The position numbers and the translations under genes are program-made. A stretch of 64,000 nucleotides of DNA from Methylotenera sp. (GTDB taxonomy: Bacteria > Pseudomonadota > Gammaproteobacteria > Burkholderiales > Methylophilaceae), in the NCBI RefSeq assembly GCF_029946165.1, contig NZ_JAQSDZ010000005.1:310001-374000 (forward strand). Reading direction: 5' to 3'. The notes under the pieces were generated by a model, which saw only the letters and a list, made by a program, of their open reading frames with translations, was not told the origin of the DNA and ran no database searches. Of the stretch, positions 57,696-64,000 are shown piece by piece; the stretch's first letter is position 1, and every line of letters starts with the position of its first letter.

Positions 57696-58877
57696 TTAAA
57701 TGGTAGTTGGTTCTGCGGGCAGCGCTTCCCATGCGTTACATGCGGGGCATTGCCAATGATGATATTTGGCTTTAAACCCACATTGCCCACAGTGATAAGC
57801 GGTTTTATTGCCTACAGCATGACGCACGGTCTGTTGCATAAGCTGAATATCATTAAATGTAGTATTTTCTGAATGGTTGCTGTGCTGCTTGAGGGCAATA
57901 GTTCTAGCTTGTAATAGTTGATCTAGCACGCTTAAGCTTGGCATTTTAATGAGCTCTGTACGCGCCAATATAGCTGCGCTTTCAGGGCCTTTCTCTGCTA
58001 AAGTCGCTTCGTACAGTACATTAATCAGGGAGGCTAATTTGTAGTTTTGCAAATAGGTTTGTAGTAGCGCTAAGCCTTCCGAGGTTTGGTTAAGTGCTCT
58101 ATAGCTTGTCAGTAACTTGGGGGCGATTAAGCCTAAGTATTCTGGTTGTTGAAACTCTATTCTGCGCCAAGTGGAAATGGCTTCTTTGTGAGCATCGGCT
58201 TCGGCTTCCATATCGCCTAATAGTACATTAGCTCGCACACAGTTTTTATTCGCATTGAGTGCTTGTTCTAGTTCGAATCTTGCAGTGTGTAAATCATTTG
58301 CTAATTTGGATTTAACTGCCATTTCGCAATAATAATGCGCAACCTCCACACGGAAGGGTACGCCAGATAAGCGCTCTAACTCTGTGGCAGCTTTAATCGC
58401 GCGCTCCCATTCGCGCTCTCTTACATAAATTTCTAGTAAAGCACGCAGGGCTGGTTGACGGTACCTATCATCATCTAGCGATTCAAAGAGTTCTTCCGCG
58501 CGGTCTAACAAGCCAGCTTTTAGATAATCTTGGGCAAGCTCAGCAGTCACAGCTAATTTTTGTTGAGGTTCTAAATCTTTTTTATTTAACAGGCTTAAAT
58601 GCAAATGAATAGCGCGGTCTACTTCACCGCGTTTTCTAAACAAGCTGCCTAATGCAAAATGCAGTTCTAATGAGTCTGTATTCGCTTGTACGGCCTCAGA
58701 AAAAGCCTCTATGGCTTTGTCATGTTGATTCGTTATAAGGAAATTTAATCCTTTAAAATAAGCCGCAGGTAGGGCAGTAGATTCAGCTAGTAGTTGTTTA
58801 AGGTCTACGCGAGCAGCGAGCCAACCTAAGCTAAAAAATAGGGGCAGGGCTAATAACCACCAAAATTCAAATTCCAT
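57696..58877 (-). CDS. lapB: LapB/YciM-like tetratricopeptide protein
   Basis: 393 residues. N-terminal transmembrane anchor ([21 protein letters not shown]), eight or nine TPR repeats ([45 protein letters not shown] and so on), and a C-terminal rubredoxin-like zinc module ([23 protein letters not shown]). LapB controls LpxC turnover and LPS assembly in enterobacteria. lapA, its usual upstream partner, is missing here. The end overlaps no gene; pyrF starts 15 bases after it. Confidence 0.94.
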   Translation of the reverse strand: MEFEFWWLLALPLFFSLGWLAARVDLKQLLAESTALPAAYFKGLNFLITNQHDKAIEAFSEAVQANTDSLELHFALGSLFRKRGEVDRAIHLHLSLLNKKDLEPQQKLAVTAELAQDYLKAGLLDRAEELFESLDDDRYRQPALRALLEIYVREREWERAIKAATELERLSGVPFRVEVAHYYCEMAVKSKLANDLHTARFELEQALNANKNCVRANVLLGDMEAEADAHKEAISTWRRIEFQQPEYLGLIAPKLLTSYRALNQTSEGLALLQTYLQNYKLASLINVLYEATLAEKGPESAAILARTELIKMPSLSVLDQLLQARTIALKQHSNHSENTTFNDIQLMQQTVRHAVGNKTAYHCGQCGFKAKYHHWQCPACNAWEALPAEPTTI

Positions 58878-59043
58878 GAGGTTTCGCTTTTACTGATGCT
58901 AGTTTATATAGGAGGATATTCAATTGCGTTATACCAGTTGATTTGCATATATATTGCATACGTATAATTTTAGCTCAAATAATTCAATATAGTTCGCTTT
59001 ACTAAAGCTGTTTATTGGCTAGACAATAAAATTGATGAACAAT

Positions 59044-59075
59044 AAAAAACGGCAGCTTATGGCTGCCGTTTTTTA
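59044..59075 (-). terminator. Intrinsic terminator of ihfB
   Basis: Arms CGGCAGC (59050-59056) and GCTGCCG (59062-59068), loop TTATG, flanked by A6 and T6, so it can end transcripts in both directions. It follows ihfB on the minus strand by about 67 bases and separates that unit from lapB. Confidence 0.88.
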
Positions 59076-59141
59076 TTTAAACATTAATACTTAAAACTAA
59101 AAGTTAATTTAGATATTAACCAAGATAGTTAACTCAGATAT

Positions 59142-59423
59142 TTAACCTAAGTCCACACGTTCACGTAACTCTTTACCAGCTTTAAAGTGAGGTACATGTT
59201 TTTCAGGTACTTGAACTTTACTGCCAGTTTTAGGGTTGCGACCTAAACGTGGTGGACGATAATTTAAGCTAAAGCTACCAAAGCCACGTATCTCGATTCG
59301 CTCACCAGTAGCGAGGTTATCGGACATTGCATCTAAAATCGCCTTGACTGAGAGTTCCGCATCTTTAACTACTAACTGTGGAAAACGCTCAGCAAGCAAG
59401 GTGATTAGTTCAGATTTAGTCAT
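59142..59423 (-). CDS. ihfB: Integration host factor beta subunit
   Basis: 93 residues. DNA-bending protein of the HU/IHF family. [61 protein letters not shown]. The [12 protein letters not shown] arm with the intercalating Pro is typical of IhfB, and the position after rpsA is conserved. Confidence 0.96.
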   Translation of the reverse strand: MTKSELITLLAERFPQLVVKDAELSVKAILDAMSDNLATGERIEIRGFGSFSLNYRPPRLGRNPKTGSKVQVPEKHVPHFKAGKELRERVDLG

Positions 59424-59454
59424 GCTTTATGTGCCTTTATCTTAACTATTTAGT

Positions 59455-60966
59455 TTATTTTTTGCTGTCTAATTTAGCTTTTAATAAAGCACCAAGGTTT
59501 GTTGTACCAGCAGAAGCTGCGTCATTTGGTACTTGTGGTGCAGCATCTTTAGCTTTTGCAGATTTAGCTTTAGGTTTAGCATCTGATTTTTCTTCAGTTG
59601 AAGCAGTTGCGCCTGAAGGGTCAGCAGAAAGTTGTTTAACACCTAATGAAATACGCTCTTTTTCTACATCAATAGCCAAGATAACTGCTTGTAATTCGTC
59701 GCCTTTTTTGAAGTTGCGGATAGCTTCTTCGCCAGTTTGTGACCATGATAGATCTGACAAGTGAACTAAACCATCGATACCGCCTGGCAAGCCAATGAAC
59801 ACGCCAAAGTCAGTGATTGATTTGATTTGACCTGAAACGATATCACCTTTGTGATGTGTTGCAGAGAAATCGTCCCATGGGTTAGCTTTACATTGTTTCA
59901 TACCCAATGATAGACGACGACGAGCTTCGTCGATTTCAAGAATCATCACTTCAACTTCGTCGCCTAATTGAGCGATTTTGCCTGGGTGAATGTTTTTGTT
60001 AGTCCAATCCATTTCAGAAACGTGAACTAAACCTTCGATACCTGGTTCGATTTCAACGAATGCACCGTAATCAGTCAAGTTTGAAACTTTACCGAATAGA
60101 CGTGTTGAAACTGGGTAACGACGAGTTAATGCAACCCATGGATCGTCGCCCAATTGTTTGATACCTAGTGAAACACGGTTTTTCTCTTGATCAAATTTCA
60201 AGATTTTTGCTTCAACTTCTTCACCTACTGTTAATACTTCAGATGGGTGTTTTACACGACGCCATGCTAAGTCAGTAATGTGTAGCAAACCATCAATGCC
60301 GCCCAAATCAACGAATGCACCGTAGTCTGTAATATTTTTAACGATACCTTTAACCACTGCGCCTTCAGCCAATGTGCCCATTAATGCTTCGCGATCTGCA
60401 CCAGCACTAACTTCCATTACTGCACGACGTGAAACAACGATGTTGTTACGTTTGCGGTCGATTTTGATTACTTTTAGGTCACATTCTTTATTTTCGAATG
60501 GAGTAGTGTCTTTTACTGGACGTACATCAACCAATGAACCTGGCAAGAAAGCCATGATGCCATTTACAGAAACGCGTAAACCACCTTTAACTTTACCGCT
60601 TACGAAACCTTTAATGATGCGACCTTCGTTCATTGCATCTTCTAAATCTAACCATGTTTCCATGCGTTTAGCTTTTTCGCGTGAAAGCAATGTTGAACCG
60701 AAACCATCTTCTAGTTTTTCGATTAACACTTTAACGAAGTCACCAACTTGCACTTCGATTTCGCCTTGAGCGTTTTTGAATTCTTCAGCAGCGATAACGC
60801 TTTCTGATTTTAGACCAGCATTAACAATTACGTGATCTTGGTCAACTGAGATAACCTCAGCTGTAATCACTTCACCAGAACGCATTTCTTGGTGAGCTAA
60901 GCTTTCTTCAAAAAGCGCAGCAAATGATTCCATGGGTGAAGCAGTAGATGTAGAAGTAGAAGCCAT
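59455..60966 (-). CDS. rpsA: 30S ribosomal protein S1 with five S1 domains
   Basis: 503 residues, shorter than the ~557 of E. coli. Five S1 repeats can be followed (about 30-98, 115-180, 203-270, 288-357 and 375-444), each ending in LGxKQ or LSREK/VSRR. A ~58-residue Ala/Lys/Ser tail follows in place of a sixth domain. The first two repeats bind the ribosome (S2 contact), and repeats 3-5 are the RNA-binding ones. The gene lies between cmk and ihfB, as expected. The sixth domain seems absent rather than frameshifted, because the tail reads smoothly to [13 protein letters not shown]. Confidence 0.95.
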   Translation of the reverse strand: MASTSTSTASPMESFAALFEESLAHQEMRSGEVITAEVISVDQDHVIVNAGLKSESVIAAEEFKNAQGEIEVQVGDFVKVLIEKLEDGFGSTLLSREKAKRMETWLDLEDAMNEGRIIKGFVSGKVKGGLRVSVNGIMAFLPGSLVDVRPVKDTTPFENKECDLKVIKIDRKRNNIVVSRRAVMEVSAGADREALMGTLAEGAVVKGIVKNITDYGAFVDLGGIDGLLHITDLAWRRVKHPSEVLTVGEEVEAKILKFDQEKNRVSLGIKQLGDDPWVALTRRYPVSTRLFGKVSNLTDYGAFVEIEPGIEGLVHVSEMDWTNKNIHPGKIAQLGDEVEVMILEIDEARRRLSLGMKQCKANPWDDFSATHHKGDIVSGQIKSITDFGVFIGLPGGIDGLVHLSDLSWSQTGEEAIRNFKKGDELQAVILAIDVEKERISLGVKQLSADPSGATASTEEKSDAKPKAKSAKAKDAAPQVPNDAASAGTTNLGALLKAKLDSKK

Positions 60967-61154
60967 TAAATAAAATTACCTAAAAAATAATCCCACCTAG
61001 CAGTGGGGTGATTAAAAAAACCTGCGAATCAATGTAAAACGCAGACGAAAAATTCTTAAAATTACTAAAGATAGAATTATAACTAAAACATTGAAAAATA
61101 AAAGACTATTCGCTAAATTTATTAGTAATTTTCTACTAAAAACCGTATAAAAAC

Positions 61155-61829
61155 TTAACTAATTGGCAGAATTTGGTATTTTTGCAAAATATAGTCAACG
61201 GCTGCCGAAATACCTACATTGTCAGTTTCTAGTAAAATGGCATCATCAGCCATGACTAATGGTGCGCTTGCGCGTCCTTTATCCCTAGCGTCACGTTCAG
61301 TTAAGTCTTGCAGGATGCTCTCATAATTAGCGGGTTCGTTCTTGCCTAGCAGTTGTTTGTAGCGGCGTAGTGCGCGCGTTTCAGTACTTGCAGTGAGAAA
61401 TACTTTCAATTCTGCTTTCGGAAATATTACGGTTCCCATGTCGCGCCCATCCGCCACTAAGCCAGGGGCTTTGCAAAAATTATGTTGTATCTCGACTAGC
61501 GCTGCGCGTAATGGCGCGTGTACCGCTACTTGTGATGCGCCTTTGCCGATTTCTTCAGTGCGTATTTCGTTGGAAACATCTTTATTATTAAGTAAAACCT
61601 GCTCGTTGATAAATTCAATTTTGAGTGTTTTGCAGCATGCGGTAACGGCTAACGCGTCACTCCAAGCGATATTGTTTTGCTGCGCGGCAAAAGCAACGAT
61701 GCGGTATAACGCGCCAGAATCTAAATAATGAAAACCAAGCTTGCTCGCGACAAGCTGTGCAACAGTGCCTTTACCTGATGCGGAAGGCCCATCAATGGCG
61801 ATGACTGGAGTGGGGTTAACTAATGGCAA
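61155..61829 (-). CDS. cmk: Cytidylate kinase
   Basis: 224 residues from a TTG start at 61829. That start gives the family length and places the P-loop ([24 protein letters not shown]) near the N terminus, as in Cmk. The longer frame upstream runs inside aroA and has no family support. Phosphorylates CMP/dCMP. Motifs [20 protein letters not shown] and [15 protein letters not shown] are present. It overlaps the 3' end of aroA by 14 bases, so translation is probably coupled. Confidence 0.93.
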   Translation of the reverse strand: MPLVNPTPVIAIDGPSASGKGTVAQLVASKLGFHYLDSGALYRIVAFAAQQNNIAWSDALAVTACCKTLKIEFINEQVLLNNKDVSNEIRTEEIGKGASQVAVHAPLRAALVEIQHNFCKAPGLVADGRDMGTVIFPKAELKVFLTASTETRALRRYKQLLGKNEPANYESILQDLTERDARDKGRASAPLVMADDAILLETDNVGISAAVDYILQKYQILPIS

Positions 61830-63138
61830 TATTTTTAAACTCTTTAAAATAGTTAGGGAATGTTTTATTAACGCAAGCAGGGTCGTTAATCGTAATAGGC
61901 ACGCCGCCGAGTGACACAAGTGAGAAGCACATCGCCATGCGGTGATCGTCGTAGGTATCAATCACTGCATTAGGTGTGAGTTGTGCAGGCGGGGTGATTT
62001 TAATGTAATCAGCACCTTCTTCTACAATCGCGCCAACTTTGCGTAACTCAGTTGCCATGGCTGCGATACGGTCTGTTTCTTTCACACGCCAGCTGGCGAT
62101 GTTACGCAAAGTTGAAGTGCCTTCTGCAAACAAGGCTACAATTGCTAAAGTCATTGCGGCATCAGGGATGTGGTTGCAGTCAATATTTAATGGTAGAAGT
62201 TTGCCTCCAACAGGGGCGCGAGATTCAATCCAGTTATCACCCCAGCTAATTATGGCATTCATGTAGCTTAAGGGGGCTGTAGTATATACAGGTTGACCTA
62301 AAGGTCCTGTAAATTTTACATCGCCCTGAATGCTATCTTTGCTTATGCCTATAACGCGCACTGGCCCACCACTAATCGCGCCCGCTGCCAAAAAATATGA
62401 AGCTGAAGAGGCATCACCTTCAACAAAAAATATGCCCGGGCTTTTATAGCTACAGTTTTCTGGAATTGTAAAACGTTCCCAACCATCTCGAACTACATCG
62501 ATACCAAACTTAGCCATTAAATTAAGCGTAATTTCAATGTAAGGTTTAGAAATTAATTCACCAACAACCTCAATAGTAGCTTTTTGTTTTGTGAGTGGAA
62601 GAGCCATGAGTAATGCAGTTAAAAACTGGCTTGAAACATCACCACGAATCTTAATTGGTTTAGATAAATCAATTTTAGGTGGGTAAAGTTTTAATGGTGG
62701 AAAGCCATTGTTAGCTAAGTAATGAACTTCTGAACCAGCTTGTTTTAATGCATCCACCAAATCACCAATAGGTCGTTCATGCATGCGTGGCACACCTGAA
62801 AGAGTGTAGTCCCCGCCTGCTAAAGCAAGGGCAGCTGTGAGCGGTCTAAAAGCCGTGCCCGCATTGCCAAGAAAAATTTCAGCGTTTTTATTCGGAAAAT
62901 TACCGTTACAACCTGTTACGCGCCAAGCATTTTCTGCAAAATTTTCTAGTTTAACTCCTAATGTTTGCAGGGCTTCTAGCATACGTGATGTGTCGTCAGA
63001 AGCTAGTAGGTCGCGAATCTCGGTAACGCCACTAGCTAAAGCAGCCAGCAATAAAGTGCGATTTGAGATGCTTTTTGAACCAGGAAGCGTAATAGTGCCT
63101 TGTGCTTTATGTCTTGCGGGTAGTGATAGTTGTTCCAT
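61816..63138 (-). CDS. aroA: 3-phosphoshikimate 1-carboxyvinyltransferase (EPSP synthase)
   Basis: 440 residues. Joins PEP to shikimate-3-phosphate in chorismate synthesis. Motifs [22 protein letters not shown], the PEP site [20 protein letters not shown], and [19 protein letters not shown]. Between tyrA and cmk, as in many proteobacteria. The catalytic site residues are consistent with the glyphosate-sensitive class I type (GNAGTAFRP). Confidence 0.95.
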   Translation of the reverse strand: MEQLSLPARHKAQGTITLPGSKSISNRTLLLAALASGVTEIRDLLASDDTSRMLEALQTLGVKLENFAENAWRVTGCNGNFPNKNAEIFLGNAGTAFRPLTAALALAGGDYTLSGVPRMHERPIGDLVDALKQAGSEVHYLANNGFPPLKLYPPKIDLSKPIKIRGDVSSQFLTALLMALPLTKQKATIEVVGELISKPYIEITLNLMAKFGIDVVRDGWERFTIPENCSYKSPGIFFVEGDASSASYFLAAGAISGGPVRVIGISKDSIQGDVKFTGPLGQPVYTTAPLSYMNAIISWGDNWIESRAPVGGKLLPLNIDCNHIPDAAMTLAIVALFAEGTSTLRNIASWRVKETDRIAAMATELRKVGAIVEEGADYIKITPPAQLTPNAVIDTYDDHRMAMCFSLVSLGGVPITINDPACVNKTFPNYFKEFKNIAIS

Positions 63139-63150
63139 TTTTACATTTCT

Positions 63151-64000
63151 TTATTGTTTATTTTTTGCCCAAGCATTGCGTGCAACACTGGCGCGCTCAA
63201 AAAGGGCTTGTATTCCAGCACCATCTTCGTTTGCAAGTAGGTTTTTAAGTTGGCTTAGTTCACTTTCAAAGGCTCTTATCTCACTTAAAAGAGCGTCTTT
63301 GTTAGCTAAACTGATGTCGCGCCACATTTCTGGGTGACTGCCTGCGATTCGGGTGAAATCTCTAAAACCACTTGCTGCGAAGCTAAATAGTTGTGCGGCA
63401 TTAGGGCGTGAGGCGATGTCATCGACTAATGCAAACGCTAATAAGTGCGGTAAATGACTCACTGCAGCAAAAATACTGTCATGCGTTTCAGCTGGCATTT
63501 CGCTCACATTAGCGCCACATTCACGCCAAAATTCAGCGACTATGGCTACGGCATCTTGGTTGGTTTCCGCGGTAGGCGTTAATACAACGTTTTTACCTAT
63601 ATATAAATCAGCCATTGCAGCGGTTACGCCACTTTTTTCTGCGCCCGCGATTGGATGGCCGCCAACAAACTGGTTGAATTGTTCACCTAATACTTCTTTT
63701 GCACACGCCAAAACGTCACACTTTGTGCTGCCTGCATCCGTAATAATGGTATTGCTTTTTATATGAGGTTTTATGCTGTATAAGATGCTTGCTGTTTGTG
63801 CAACTGGTGCAGCAATCATTACTAAATCAGCATCTTTAAGTGCTGCATGCATATTGACTTCTTGCGTATCAGAAAATGCATCAATCACGCTTAGATTAAG
63901 CGCTTCTTGCAGACTTTCTTGGCTGCGACCAATGCCTATAATATGTGTTGCGCTGGCCTTCTTAAGCGCTAGCGCAAAAGAACCACCAATCAAACCCACA
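63151..64000 (-). CDS. tyrA: Prephenate dehydrogenase (5' end outside window)
   Basis: NAD-dependent conversion of prephenate to 4-hydroxyphenylpyruvate. The visible part starts within the Rossmann loop (VGLIGGSFALALKKA), so the N terminus is cut by the window edge and the GTG near 63999 is not the start. Family motifs: TDAGSTKCDVL, FVGGHPIAGAEKSGVTAA, VVLTPTAETN and AAVSHLPHLLAFAL. Followed by aroA 12 bases later, giving a tyrA-aroA-cmk-rpsA-ihfB run. Confidence 0.95.
   Translation of the reverse strand, partial: VGLIGGSFALALKKASATHIIGIGRSQESLQEALNLSVIDAFSDTQEVNMHAALKDADLVMIAAPVAQTASILYSIKPHIKSNTIITDAGSTKCDVLACAKEVLGEQFNQFVGGHPIAGAEKSGVTAAMADLYIGKNVVLTPTAETNQDAVAIVAEFWRECGANVSEMPAETHDSIFAAVSHLPHLLAFALVDDIASRPNAAQLFSFAASGFRDFTRIAGSHPEMWRDISLANKDALLSEIRAFESELSQLKNLLANEDGAGIQALFERASVARNAWAKNKQ

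Noticed and set aside
62837-63337. 166-codon open frame antisense to aroA and tyrA
   Set aside because: It spans the aroA-tyrA junction on the opposite strand. Both genes are full and conserved there, so it is a shadow frame.

Overview
The window reads as a chromosomal segment of a methylotrophic betaproteobacterium, most likely Methylophilaceae (Methylotenera-like). This is inferred from a complete mxaRSACKL methanol-dehydrogenase maturation cluster, AT-rich coding sequence, and betaproteobacterial gene orders such as alaA-hom-thrC, glyA-nrdR-ribD, aroA-cmk-rpsA-ihfB-lapB-pyrF and pyrG-eno-ftsB. I saw no rRNA, tRNA, CRISPR array, transposase or prophage gene. Nearly all the DNA is coding, mostly well-conserved housekeeping genes.

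Layout. 1-4811: a tripartite MacAB-type exporter (outer-membrane lipoprotein cut by the left edge, adaptor, ATPase, permease), then a LapA-like membrane protein. 5591-19891: a polyamine island. A GabR/MocR-type regulator is divergent from puuD-puuA-spuC-potF-potG-potH-potI-gabD-puuC-gabT, which resembles the Pseudomonas spu operon extended down to succinate. 19998-26741: pgm, a retropepsin-like protease, iscX, glyA, nrdR, a small unknown, ribD, tatD. 26962-32679: mtnA with a FucA-like aldolase (a probable DHAP shunt), pyrG, eno, ftsB. 32770-34328: ygfZ and divergent ygfX. 34346-39834 (minus strand): mxaRSACKL without mxaFJGI. 40298-48115: fabA-fabB, a DUF1439 lipoprotein, a Mth938-like protein, alaA-hom-thrC, thyA. 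48309-52189: an EF-hand protein and arsRCDA without an efflux pump. 52314-55749: a GlrK/GlrR two-component system with a lipoprotein between them. 55798-64000: folA, then on the minus strand comEA, pyrF, lapB, ihfB, rpsA, cmk, aroA and the 3' part of tyrA.

How the parts work together. The polyamine island imports putrescine through PotFGHI. It can convert it to succinate by direct transamination (SpuC, an aldehyde dehydrogenase, GabT, GabD) or by the gamma-glutamyl route (PuuA, PuuC, PuuD), with a direct-repeat operator in the divergent promoter. The mxa genes encode a MoxR AAA ATPase plus von Willebrand A proteins. A near-perfect 26-bp palindrome overlaps a candidate -35 box in front of mxaR.

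Non-coding signals of note: four REP-type inverted-repeat pairs whose stems co-vary; a nested inverted-repeat element between eno and ftsB whose right arm contains the ftsB ATG; a five-unit 14-bp tandem repeat filling the hom-thrC gap; paired DnaA boxes in front of mtnA; three perfect hairpins in a row between thyA and the EF-hand gene; and two genes (arsR, folA) with TATAAT exactly six bases before the ATG, suggesting leaderless transcripts.
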